DNA from: Desulfocapsa sp.
Lineage (GTDB): Bacteria > Desulfobacterota > Desulfobulbia > Desulfobulbales > Desulfocapsaceae
DNA: 64,000 bases
Direction: 5' to 3'
Assembly (NCBI GenBank): GCA_013792135.1
Contig: VMSP01000004.1
Coordinates: 1 to 64,000 of the forward strand
Below, piece after piece: positions 19,895-28,256 of this stretch (its first letter is position 1; the number at the start of each line of letters is the position of its first letter). The notes below the pieces were generated by a model. That model was not told the origin of the DNA and made no database searches. It was given only the letters and a program-made list of their open reading frames with translations. Made by a program: the position numbers and the translations under genes.

Positions 19895-20692
19895 TTGGCT
19901 GCAGTACGGATTATGGGGATCATCAATGTGACCCCTGATTCATTTTCTGATGGTGGTTGGTATCAAGACGAGGTTAGCATCGTGGCTCAAGCTGATGCGT
20001 TGGTTGCGGCTGGTGCTGATCTTCTTGATGTGGGTGGCGAGTCCACCCGCCCTTTTGCCCAGCCTGTTTCTGAAATAGAAGAGCTTCGCCGGGTCATCCC
20101 AGCCATTCAGGCTATTCGCAGGAAATATTCTCTACCCATCTCCATTGATACCCGCAAAGCGGAGGTAGCGCGTCAGGCCCTTATGGCCGGGGTCAATATG
20201 ATCAATGATATTTCGGCATTACGTCATGATCCGGCCATGATTGAGCTGCTGCGTACTACAGAGGTCCCGGTTGTCATCATGCATATGCAGGGGACGCCTG
20301 GTGATATGCAGGTAGACCCTGTGTATCAGGATGTGGTGGCTGAGATACTTGATTTTTTCAGGGAAAGGCTTGACTGGTTGCAAGGCCAGGGGGTTGATCG
20401 CCGTCGTATTATCCTTGATCCCGGAATTGGTTTTGGTAAGACCCTTATCCATAATCTGCTCATACTCAAAAATCTGTCTGCCTTCTCCTCATTGGGACAA
20501 CCCATCCTGCTCGGTCATTCTCGTAAGAGATTCCTGGGTGAGATCACTGACAGGCAGGTGGAGGAGCGTGATTTCGCAACTGCAGTTGTTTCAGCCCTGG
20601 CGGTGACAAAGGGAATTTCCATTGTCCGAGTTCATGATGTCTCTTCCAGTCGGCAGGCAATCCAGATAGCTGAGGCCATTGACGCGGTATAA
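19895..20692 (+). CDS. folP: dihydropteroate synthase
   Basis: Joins p-aminobenzoate to the pterin pyrophosphate in folate synthesis; the sulfonamide target. The 265 residues include the pterin-site motifs MGIINVTPDSFSDGG at the N-terminus and LLDVGGESTRPFA, DIS, VVIMHMQGTP, LDPGIGFGKT and GHSRKRFLG. The start is TTG at 19895; AAGGAG (in the ftsH tail) lies 8 bases before it and the conserved region begins within seven residues. ftsH-folP neighbourhood is common in bacteria. Confidence 0.95.
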   Translation: MAAVRIMGIINVTPDSFSDGGWYQDEVSIVAQADALVAAGADLLDVGGESTRPFAQPVSEIEELRRVIPAIQAIRRKYSLPISIDTRKAEVARQALMAGVNMINDISALRHDPAMIELLRTTEVPVVIMHMQGTPGDMQVDPVYQDVVAEILDFFRERLDWLQGQGVDRRRIILDPGIGFGKTLIHNLLILKNLSAFSSLGQPILLGHSRKRFLGEITDRQVEERDFATAVVSALAVTKGISIVRVHDVSSSRQAIQIAEAIDAV

Positions 20693-20735
20693 GAAAAACA
20701 TTCAGCCTGTTAACCTAACCTTACACGCGCGGATT

Positions 20736-21413
20736 TTACAGCAGTGATGGCTTACGCCTACCTGACTTGCTAGTGATGAGACCGATTAGCCAACCGATAA
20801 CGAGTACTCCGCCTCCTGCCAGGAACCATTTAATCCGTTCATCTTTCCGCAGTGCCTGGTTTTCCAGTGTTACTTCTGTTAACTTGTCTCTGAGTTCCTT
20901 AATTTCATTTTCTCGGTCTTTCTGCGATTGTCCGACTTGCGGGAGGATTGTATTATTAGCTTGGGGTAACGGGATTTCTTCTGGGAGGACATTTGTTTCA
21001 GCTTTGGGAGGGGAAAACTGTTGTTCGGCTGGAGGGCTACTCTTCTCGGTTTGCATGTCTGACTGATTGCTGTTGGCAGGTAGGGAAGAGGCATCATCAA
21101 CAACGGAAGGTGTGCTGCTCAGATATCGTTTCAGCATCCAACCTTCACGGCCTGTTGCGGTACGAATCTTGATCCAATAGCCGTTTTCCTCTAGGGAAAC
21201 AACTGTATCTCCATTTTGCAGGAGGGAGACGATTTTGTAATCAGTTCCCTGGCCACTTCTGACAGGTACCTCTGAATCATTGGCGACAGAGTAGGTATCA
21301 GCTATGGCTGTTGGTGCATAGGTCAGAAAGAGCAGTAGGAAAATAATAAGAAGGAGGAAAGAAGAGAATTCTGTGAGAGTGGTTGAGAGCCCGTTTTTCT
21401 TGATGGTAAACAT
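20736..21413 (-). CDS. membrane-anchored SH3-domain protein (TIGR04211-like)
   Basis: A 225-residue envelope protein. An N-terminal signal or anchor is followed by a bacterial SH3 domain (about 40-100: VPVRSGQGTDYKIVSLLQNGDTV and IRTATGREGWMLKRYL). A Pro/Gln/Ser-rich linker leads to a coiled coil (about 165-195, KDRENEIKELRDKLTEVTLENQALRK in two halves) and a C-terminal TM helix (WFLAGGGVLVIGWLIGLI). This layout matches the YgiM/TIGR04211 family found widely in proteobacteria, whose function is not settled; cell-wall binding is inferred from the SH3 fold. It is convergent with folP and no terminator hairpin is evident in the 43-base gap. Confidence 0.8.
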   Translation of the reverse strand: MFTIKKNGLSTTLTEFSSFLLLIIFLLLFLTYAPTAIADTYSVANDSEVPVRSGQGTDYKIVSLLQNGDTVVSLEENGYWIKIRTATGREGWMLKRYLSSTPSVVDDASSLPANSNQSDMQTEKSSPPAEQQFSPPKAETNVLPEEIPLPQANNTILPQVGQSQKDRENEIKELRDKLTEVTLENQALRKDERIKWFLAGGGVLVIGWLIGLITSKSGRRKPSLL

Positions 21414-21597
21414 TTGTCTGCTGTCTCCTCACTATGGGGATATGAAATATAAAGCGGAATAAAGTGGAATCTATGGCAGTGGGAATGCACAAATCTTATT
21501 TCATTATTTTATAATATATACCTTACTAAGGTAAATTGTGCATGTGCTTTTCATGCTGAAGGTGCAGTGGCAGTAAGAGAATAATTCAATAAAAGGC

Positions 21598-21984
21598 ATG
21601 AACAAAATGGCTGCTATACAGATGGATGGTTTTGATTTTGTTTTTGATCCCGGCGCCTGTGAGACATGTCCTGGGCAGTGTTGTTGTGGAGAATCCGGAA
21701 ATGTCTGGGTGAATTTACAAGAGATCAATCGTATCTGTTTGTTCCTGCAGATACACTTCATTGATCTTGTGGAGGCTTATCTCCATCGTGTCGGAAATAG
21801 ATTTTCCTGTAAGGAACGTGTTACCGAACAAGGTATGGAATGTATTTTTTTTAAAGGGGCTGAAAAAAAATGTTCCATTTATGCGGTGCGACCAACTGGA
21901 TGTCGATCTTATCCCTTCTGGGATCATTTTAAAACCCATACAGAACAGCTTGTCCAAGAGTGTCCCGCTATAAAGAAGAAATGA
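21598..21984 (+). CDS. YkgJ-type cysteine-cluster protein
   Basis: A 128-residue protein of the YkgJ family (Fe/Zn-chelating cysteine cluster). Eight or more cysteines occur as CETCPGQCCCGE near the N-terminus, then CKERVTEQGMECIFF, CSIYAVRPTGCRSYPFW and a final C in VQECPA. The spacing is the standard CxxCxxxCC - C - C - CxxYxxRPxxCRxxPF pattern. The start may be the ATG at 21598 or the one at 21607. The biochemical role of the family is not established. The stop codon (21982-21984) is one base before the target duplication of the MITE-like element. Confidence 0.85.
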   Translation: MNKMAAIQMDGFDFVFDPGACETCPGQCCCGESGNVWVNLQEINRICLFLQIHFIDLVEAYLHRVGNRFSCKERVTEQGMECIFFKGAEKKCSIYAVRPTGCRSYPFWDHFKTHTEQLVQECPAIKKK

Positions 21985-21985
21985 A

Positions 21986-22153
21986 TTGTGAGAAGTGGGT
22001 ATGCAGTTAGCTCAACTAAATCATGCTTAACGTGCTGTATTTACGACACTTAATTGCTGCAGGCAAAAAGCTAGTGACTTGCCATGTTTTCACATAATTT
22101 CAAAATGGTTACATTCACTCTGGTTGAGCAAACTGCATACCCAGTTTGTGAGA
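21986..22153. mobile_element. MITE-like element, 152 bp, with terminal inverted repeats and 8-bp target duplication
   Basis: Terminal inverted repeats of 25 bases (21994-22018 and 22121-22145) match at 22 positions; the core TGGGTATGCAGTT is perfect. The element is flanked directly by an exact 8-base repeat, TTGTGAGA, at 21986-21993 and 22146-22153, as left by transposition. The 152-bp body has no coding capacity, so it would need a transposase supplied in trans; none is in the window. It inserted right after the stop codon of the YkgJ-type gene. Eight-base duplications are typical of several IS families (for example ISL3, IS66, ISAs1), and I cannot assign one. The inverted repeats could also form a large hairpin in the transcript. 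The rest of the 21985-22308 gap is AT-rich and holds only the leader of the next small gene. Confidence 0.8.
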
Positions 22154-22308
22154 TTTCATGAAAGCAACGAATACGAACATGAATAAATTATTTTTTGGTT
22201 AGTTGTTTGACTTTTGTAATTGTCTGTTGAATACTTAATAAAAACAAATTGTTTTTTTGCAATTATACAAAAGACAATAATAAAACATTTCAGCAAAGGG
22301 GTGTCAGG

Positions 22309-22488
22309 ATGGTTGTTAAAGAAATCAGAAAGATTGCAAAGGAAATGGGGATTAATGGCGCCAAGATGTTAAAGATGGATTTGATCCGGGCTATTCAGGT
22401 TAAAGAAGGCAATACACCCTGCTTCCAAAGTGGAGTTACTGCCTGTCCCCAGACTGGATGCTGCTGGTGGGGTGATTGCCAGAAATAG
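22309..22488 (+). CDS. small SAP/Rho-N-like protein with C-terminal cysteine motif
   Basis: A 59-residue protein from the ATG at 22309. The first 35 residues (MVVKEIRKIAKEMGING through MDLIRAIQ) form a helix-turn-helix of the SAP/Rho N-terminal type, which binds nucleic acid in other proteins. The last 22 residues carry four cysteines: TPCF, then CPQTGCCWWGDC. Similar short proteins with the NTPCF...C...CxWxxDC ending occur in other Desulfobacterota and Geobacter-type bacteria, from memory. An upstream in-frame start at 22249 adds residues with no similarity. Function unknown; a metal-binding nucleic-acid protein is a fair guess. Confidence 0.75.
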   Translation: MVVKEIRKIAKEMGINGAKMLKMDLIRAIQVKEGNTPCFQSGVTACPQTGCCWWGDCQK

Positions 22489-22504
22489 GAGAGCCATTTA
22501 GAGA

Positions 22505-25500
22505 TTAAGGGTGTGCCTTTGGCATCTCCAGGTTGGAAAGTTCTACTTCCACCTCTTTTTCTTCGGTTTGTTGGCGTTCGTTCTGGTGCTGGATGCGTAA
22601 TCTGACATGGTCTCCTGCCTGCCTATCCATGAGAATAATGCGTACATCCTCCATTGAGCTGATGGTAGCGTTGTTTATGGCAATCAGGATATCATTTTTT
22701 TGCACTCCAGATTGACTAGCCTTGCCCAACGGGCTGATATCATTGATCTTCAGCCATTTCTTCTCACCTTCCTGCATCTCCGTCAGCACTAGACCCATCT
22801 TGCCCACTGGCTCAAGGTCAACAGGGTCTGCCAGAAAGAAGAAATCCGCGGTCTGATGAAGGTCTCTCCCAGTATCTTCGGCGTTGATATTGACTATCGA
22901 TGCTTGTCTTGCCTCTATTCTACTAGCCACCCGTGGTGGAATCCCCGAATCTTTACGGGTGTGCTGGGTCCCTGCCAGGATCACCATCCGGGTGGCGGGG
23001 TGATCAGTTAAAAATTTGGCTGCTGTCTCGGCCATGGTTTCGTCCCATATGGCCTGAGCCTGGATAAAACCGGTCAGCATCCCTTTTTCTGCTTGCTGGT
23101 TGCTGGCATGAAATCCATGCACTTCACTCAATCGTTCTGTGTATCCGGGAAGGTCCAGGTTCCGGTTCCCGGCTAAACTCTTTTTTTGTTCCGCGTTCAA
23201 GGAATCAGTATGGCCGTCTTTAAAGATCTTGCTGACAATTTCTCTTTCCAGGTTGAGGCCGATCACCGGGATCTTGTGTCTGCGGGCATAATTGAAGATA
23301 TCACGAAAATAGCGCCAGTCATAGCTCCATACCTTGAAATAGTGCGAGGAGCGGAGGAAATCCTCCTCGCTTATGGTGTCGTCATTGATATAGGCGTCAA
23401 GGGCAGCTTGACTACTTCTGGGAAACATCTCCATGCCAATAGCTAGATTTGGATTTTTCTGGTGCAGGGCCTGGATGATCTTGAACTGGAGCCGATGGTC
23501 AGCCATTGAGGTATGGTTTTCTCCCACGTAGATAACTCGGCGCTGGTTCAATTGGTCGATGATGTCGCTAAAAGAGTTCAGTAGGGGGACCGATCCACCT
23601 GAGGGTAAGCGTTCCAGGATGAAATGGATGCCGGATTCGCTTTCTCGGATTTTTTTTTCTTGAATCCGTCCTTCTTGAAAATAGAGCCAGGAATATTTTC
23701 CGTAGTGGGAGAGCTTTGGTAGAGCGGCGGTTGTTTCGGCAGCACTGCTGCTGCTCATGAGGACGGCCACTTGGGCCTGACTCAGGGGGTTGGTGCGCAC
23801 GTCCACGGTGAATCCCTGTTGTGGATGATCAAGTTTGGCAAAAAGTGAGCGGCTGGCTGGGCTGTTGATGCCAAGAAAGAGGAACGTCCCTTTACTCAGA
23901 TCCTGGTTGCGTACCTGTTCTGCGGTCATGATCTTCCAGGAAGGTTCAGCAAGTCTTTGCAGTAGTGGCGCAAAGACTTTGGCCGCAGCGTCAGATTCCA
24001 ATACGACTCTCTTCTCAGGGGCTCCGAGAAAACGGGACCAGACAGGCGGGAACTCTTTAGGGGTTAAGACTCGCAGCAGATCGTAATCGGGATCGATGAT
24101 CAATTCTGTAGGATGTCCATCTACCGGCAGTTCAATGGTTGTTTGTACCTGTGAGAGTGTATGCGAAAACCGCTGTTCACCCTGCGGAGTTCTGACCAGT
24201 ATGGGCAGGGCCAGGGTGAAAGGTTTTTTACTCTGTTGTTGCACAGTAAAACTGAGCACGGTCTGAGGCTTGCGGTTGTCTGTCTTGATATGAGAAATGG
24301 AAAAATTGGGAATATCTGGAGATTCAAGTCTTTCTTGGAAGAATTTATGCAAATCCTGTTTTGCAATCTGCTCAAAACTTTCCCTGATCTCGTTCCACGA
24401 AACAGCCTGGCCACGGTGGCTCTGGTAGAATTGACGTAGTCCCTCCGAAAAGAGTTCCGGGCCCAGTAACCTTTTCAACTCGTGAAAAAACATTGCACCT
24501 CTGTTGTAGCCAACGGCACGTATCGTCTGGGCCATGGCCTGATTGTGGCTTGCGGATCTGAAATCGCCCAAGGGTAATGCTGTTTGCGGAGAGACATGGC
24601 TCTGATAATTTATAATGGCTTCTTTCCGGTGGGTCGTACCCTGGCCATTGTCTTCATCATAGGCGTAGTCGGCAAGATAGCTGGTTAACCCCTCACACCA
24701 GTTACCTGAGTTCGAACGAACCTCGATGCTATTGCCAAACCAGGAGTGTAGGATCTCGTGCCCCAATGAGGTGTCCTTGATGAAAGGCAGGCGGAGTACC
24801 TTTTGGCCCAGGAGAGAAAAGGTGGGCATGCCAGAACCGCTTGGTAGGCGGTTGGCAATAATGGCATAGTGATGGTAGGGAAAGGTACCTATCTCCTGTT
24901 CGTAGCGCCTGATATATTTAACGGCCGCTTCCAGGTATTCGTGGCTTAAAGATGCATCCTCTTTGAAGAACCAGGTGGAGACCAGGAGGTCCTTCCGTAT
25001 CTTGAGCGTTTTTATGCTGTAGGGACCAGCAGCAAAATGAATGGATTGTACCGGTTGTGAAAATGAAAAAGAATGTTCTTTGTCCTTGGCTGTATAGCCA
25101 AGGTTATCTGATTCTGCTATTGCCTTGAATCCTTTGGGCACCATGGCCGTGAGGCTGAACCGCATGTTTCGGTCGGGGATGGGGTGCCACATGCTGGAGA
25201 GAATGATGCCCTGGTCACTGATCATGTTGTCAAAGTCGTTATCGGGGATCTGTTTGCTATAAGAGATGAAAACTTCCAGTGGGTTATCTGTAGCCGGGAA
25301 ATGGAGATGACCATCGTTTGGGATGGGCACGGGGATTGTCTCCTGCCCCATCGTGTTGATGATGATAGCGGAAGCTGATATCCCCTCGAGTGCCAGGGAG
25401 AGCTCCTGACCGGCCGGCACCGAGATATGAGCGGTACCGCTCATCGTCTGCTTTTCAGGCTGAAAGGAAATGGCAAGTTCGTAGGAGGGGACGCTGGCTG

Positions 25501-25594
25501 CGGCGGGAGCTGCCAGGAGCAGGAGAAAAAGCGGCAGGGACGTGAGTAGAAAGAGAGAAAGAGAAGGTGGTGAAGTGGTAAATGATGAGGACAA
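22505..25594 (-). CDS. secreted M1-like metallopeptidase / ChaN-like / PDZ fusion protein
   Basis: A 1029-residue exported protein with three parts. (1) After a signal peptide (about 1-33) comes an M1 aminopeptidase-like region. Its zinc motif is HEILHSWFGN (His279, Glu280, His283), with Glu301 in NWCEGLTSY as the likely third ligand, one residue nearer than usual. The GAMEN exopeptidase motif is replaced by SGMPTFSLL. (2) About 660-900 is a ChaN/DUF399 domain (haem- or iron-handling lipoprotein family): VIYVGENHTS, IGMEMFPRSSQ, VWSYDWRYFRDI and AGTQHTR. (3) About 925-1015 is a PDZ domain (KNDILIAINNATISSMEDVRIIL). The short N-terminal part before the fold suggests a compact peptidase. An extracytoplasmic haem/iron-linked proteolysis role is an inference from the domains. 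Divergent from the radical SAM gene. Confidence 0.88.
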   Translation of the reverse strand: MSSSFTTSPPSLSLFLLTSLPLFLLLLAAPAAASVPSYELAISFQPEKQTMSGTAHISVPAGQELSLALEGISASAIIINTMGQETIPVPIPNDGHLHFPATDNPLEVFISYSKQIPDNDFDNMISDQGIILSSMWHPIPDRNMRFSLTAMVPKGFKAIAESDNLGYTAKDKEHSFSFSQPVQSIHFAAGPYSIKTLKIRKDLLVSTWFFKEDASLSHEYLEAAVKYIRRYEQEIGTFPYHHYAIIANRLPSGSGMPTFSLLGQKVLRLPFIKDTSLGHEILHSWFGNSIEVRSNSGNWCEGLTSYLADYAYDEDNGQGTTHRKEAIINYQSHVSPQTALPLGDFRSASHNQAMAQTIRAVGYNRGAMFFHELKRLLGPELFSEGLRQFYQSHRGQAVSWNEIRESFEQIAKQDLHKFFQERLESPDIPNFSISHIKTDNRKPQTVLSFTVQQQSKKPFTLALPILVRTPQGEQRFSHTLSQVQTTIELPVDGHPTELIIDPDYDLLRVLTPKEFPPVWSRFLGAPEKRVVLESDAAAKVFAPLLQRLAEPSWKIMTAEQVRNQDLSKGTFLFLGINSPASRSLFAKLDHPQQGFTVDVRTNPLSQAQVAVLMSSSSAAETTAALPKLSHYGKYSWLYFQEGRIQEKKIRESESGIHFILERLPSGGSVPLLNSFSDIIDQLNQRRVIYVGENHTSMADHRLQFKIIQALHQKNPNLAIGMEMFPRSSQAALDAYINDDTISEEDFLRSSHYFKVWSYDWRYFRDIFNYARRHKIPVIGLNLEREIVSKIFKDGHTDSLNAEQKKSLAGNRNLDLPGYTERLSEVHGFHASNQQAEKGMLTGFIQAQAIWDETMAETAAKFLTDHPATRMVILAGTQHTRKDSGIPPRVASRIEARQASIVNINAEDTGRDLHQTADFFFLADPVDLEPVGKMGLVLTEMQEGEKKWLKINDISPLGKASQSGVQKNDILIAINNATISSMEDVRIILMDRQAGDHVRLRIQHQNERQQTEEKEVEVELSNLEMPKAHP

Positions 25595-25705
25595 GGCTTT
25601 CTCCTGAGTGTTGCTTATGGTTCTGTTTCCTGTTAAAAATGATCACTTATATTATGCATACTATCATAGTAGAGAAACAACCTTCAACCTTTAAGAAAGA
25701 GTCTA

Positions 25706-27424
25706 ATGCAGATCAAAATTGTGGCTCTCAATGCCCGTTTTACCCATTCCTGTCTTGCCTTGTTCCATGTTCGTAATGAATTGGAGAAAAAATGTCCAGG
25801 GATGGAGATAGAGTTGTGTCAGTTAACCATCAATGACTCCTATTATGAAACCCTGCTGCGTCTAAGCCATGGGGATCCGGATTACATCTTTTTTTCAGCT
25901 GCTGTCTGGAATTCCGATCGGGTGGAACAGTTAATTCACGATCTGAAAGGGTGTCTTCCTGATTGTGGTGTGGTGGTAGGCGGCCCCCAGGCCGTGGTCA
26001 TTGGCCGCAATCTTTCTCCAGCGTCATGTACTGTGGTCAGTGGTGATATGGAGGCCGTGTGTGATACTTTTTATCGGGATCTGGAAACAAGAACCCTGCA
26101 ACCTCTGTATGGAGGCTCCTTTCTTCAGATGCAGGATCGTGTCCTCTTGTCGCCGTATCGTGAAGAAGATTTTAGCTTACACTTGAGAAACAGAAATATC
26201 TATTATGAGAGTTCCAGAGGCTGTCCATTTTCTTGCAGCTACTGCCTTTCTTCGGCGGAAAAAGGAGTGTATCATAAGGAGCTTGGTCAGGTTCAGCAGG
26301 AGCTCGCACAGATATTGCGTCATAGGCCAGCGACGCTGCGTTTTGTGGATCGGACCTTTAATGACAGGCCGGAACGGGCACTGGCCATCTGGAAGTTTCT
26401 CGTGGGGATAGAAAGCGAAACCTTGTTTCATTTTGAGATAACTCCTGATCGTTTTACTGAAGAGATGTTTGTTTTTCTCCAGAGTGTGCCGGTGGGGCGT
26501 TTTCAGTTTGAGATCGGGGTTCAGTCCACCCACTATCACACCCTGCAGGCCGTTGGTCGTATGGTCGATCTGGCAAGCGCCTTACAGAATATCAAAAGAC
26601 TTGTGCTCCTTGGCTCCATCCATCTCCATGTGGATCTGATCCTTGGTCTTCCTTATGAAACCAAGGAGGACTTTTATCGCTCATTTGCAGAGCTTTTCGC
26701 CACCGGTGCGCATTATCTACAGATGGGGTTATTGAAGCTGCTTCCCGGTACGGCGATCAGTAGAGATGCAGAAAGCTGCTCATATGTGAGTTGTAAACAG
26801 CCACCTTATGCGGTGTTGGCCAATCATTGGCTGGGTCATGCTGCATTGCGGGAACTTTACTGGTTCTGCGAGTGTGTGGAAAAATTTGTCAATAACCGTT
26901 ATTTCCCCTCACTCTGGGAGTATCTGCGGAGGAAAGGAGAGGATGTGGCCTCATTTTTCCAGGAACTGCTGCGGATCTGCCAGAAGGATAATTTCTTTGC
27001 TCTGGCGGCCACCCAGGAATTTATGGGACAATTGCTCAGTTGGTTGATTCAGGGGAGGGAAGATGGTCCTTTGCTCCTGGAAATCCTGCGTTATGACTGG
27101 CTGCGTTGCGGGCATCGTTTCTTGCCTTCATACCTGCAGGTCGAGCTCGAAGAAGAACAGCCACTGGTGGTAAGGAATGAACTCTATCAGCAAGCAGGTT
27201 CTGAGCTTGCTGGTGTTTTTGATCAAGGGAGCAGGAAGCAGTTTTTGAAAAAAGGTTTTTGCTTACGTTTTTCAGGGCAGTGTCTCAGTGAACTTGGGCT
27301 CACCCAGGACGGAGAGCGGGCCGTGATCATATTTCTACCGGAACGGGAGGTAAGCCTGTATCGTTTGAATAAAACGGTGGTCGTTACAAGTTCAAAAATT
27401 CACAAGAGTTGTCAGTTAAAATAG
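25706..27424 (+). CDS. B12-binding radical SAM protein with DUF4080 domain
   Basis: A 572-residue protein in the cobalamin-dependent radical SAM group. An N-terminal Rossmann-like B12-binding domain (about 1-140, with YIFFSAAVWNSDRVEQLI and VVVGGPQAVVIG) is followed by the radical SAM core with the cluster motif SRGCPFSCSYCLSS. A C-terminal helical DUF4080 region (about 370-560) follows. Substrate unknown; relatives include methyltransferases acting on unactivated carbon. It is monocistronic as far as visible and convergent with the roadblock gene. Confidence 0.85.
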   Translation: MQIKIVALNARFTHSCLALFHVRNELEKKCPGMEIELCQLTINDSYYETLLRLSHGDPDYIFFSAAVWNSDRVEQLIHDLKGCLPDCGVVVGGPQAVVIGRNLSPASCTVVSGDMEAVCDTFYRDLETRTLQPLYGGSFLQMQDRVLLSPYREEDFSLHLRNRNIYYESSRGCPFSCSYCLSSAEKGVYHKELGQVQQELAQILRHRPATLRFVDRTFNDRPERALAIWKFLVGIESETLFHFEITPDRFTEEMFVFLQSVPVGRFQFEIGVQSTHYHTLQAVGRMVDLASALQNIKRLVLLGSIHLHVDLILGLPYETKEDFYRSFAELFATGAHYLQMGLLKLLPGTAISRDAESCSYVSCKQPPYAVLANHWLGHAALRELYWFCECVEKFVNNRYFPSLWEYLRRKGEDVASFFQELLRICQKDNFFALAATQEFMGQLLSWLIQGREDGPLLLEILRYDWLRCGHRFLPSYLQVELEEEQPLVVRNELYQQAGSELAGVFDQGSRKQFLKKGFCLRFSGQCLSELGLTQDGERAVIIFLPEREVSLYRLNKTVVVTSSKIHKSCQLK

Positions 27425-27452
27425 CTGCCAGCAGTAGATTGTGATATCTCGG

Positions 27453-28127
27453 TCAGAATAATGGCCGAATCTGGCTCATGAATTCTGTTTCCAGTTCTTT
27501 GTCGTTGATCTCCTGGCAGAGCAGAGTGGCTAGGGACGGCAGTTGCTGTTTTGATGTTGGCCCCTGCTGTGCCCATACTTCAATAATATCTTTCATGACC
27601 TGTCCGGCAATTGGTCCAATGGCATAGGCTAAAGCGTTTTTTATCTGTTCCAGTATCGGCGCCAGTGCGGCGTCAATCTCGGCCTCTTGGTGTTTTGGTA
27701 CCGCCGCTTGAGAGAGTGCGGGCGCGGTCTGTGCTTGCATGCCACCCTCGGGTTGGGCGGGGGCTTGCGCTATGGCTGCAGGGCCTTTGTTGACTGCGGT
27801 CTGGATATCATTGATCAACATTGAGAGGGTCATGTTGATAAGGGACTTATTAACGGCAGGCTCACAGACCATGACCAGAATTGCTCCCTCTGCCAGAGGT
27901 TTTATAATGAGCAGTGACACATCGAATTTGAACTCAATGCTTGCCATGTCCAGATTGGCCATAGTCCCCATCTTTATAGTACGGGTGAGAAGGTTGCCCA
28001 TGGTCTTTATAGTATTTTCTTTGAAGATCGGTGGAAGTTTTGCGGCTGCCAGCTCTTGATTGCCTGTGTAAACAAAACAGCCAAAAACTCCGGGAAGCAT
28101 ATTGATTTCTTTGAGGAGCGAATCCAT
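27453..28127 (-). CDS. roadblock/LC7-domain protein
   Basis: A 224-residue protein. Residues 1-115 look like a roadblock/LC7 fold (MglB-like): FGCFVYTGNQELAAAKLPP, then VSLLIIKPLAEGAILVMVCEPAVNKSLINM. A Pro/Ala/Gln-rich linker is followed by a C-terminal helical domain (about 145-224, LAPILEQIKNALAYAIGPIAGQ). Roadblock proteins act as dimers that regulate small GTPases such as MglA; no GTPase gene is nearby. It is the third gene after the histidine kinase and the roadblock-tailed response regulator on the same strand. Confidence 0.75.
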   Translation of the reverse strand: MDSLLKEINMLPGVFGCFVYTGNQELAAAKLPPIFKENTIKTMGNLLTRTIKMGTMANLDMASIEFKFDVSLLIIKPLAEGAILVMVCEPAVNKSLINMTLSMLINDIQTAVNKGPAAIAQAPAQPEGGMQAQTAPALSQAAVPKHQEAEIDAALAPILEQIKNALAYAIGPIAGQVMKDIIEVWAQQGPTSKQQLPSLATLLCQEINDKELETEFMSQIRPLF

Positions 28128-28256
28128 GGTGCATTTCCTTTTATAGTCTGTATTCCAGCTGGTTAGTGAGCAGTTTTTGTTGGAGAAGCTAATATATGGG
28201 CTTGCAGGCTGTAATCACAAAAGCCCCTTGCCTTTTATGGCAGAAACGATTTCTGA

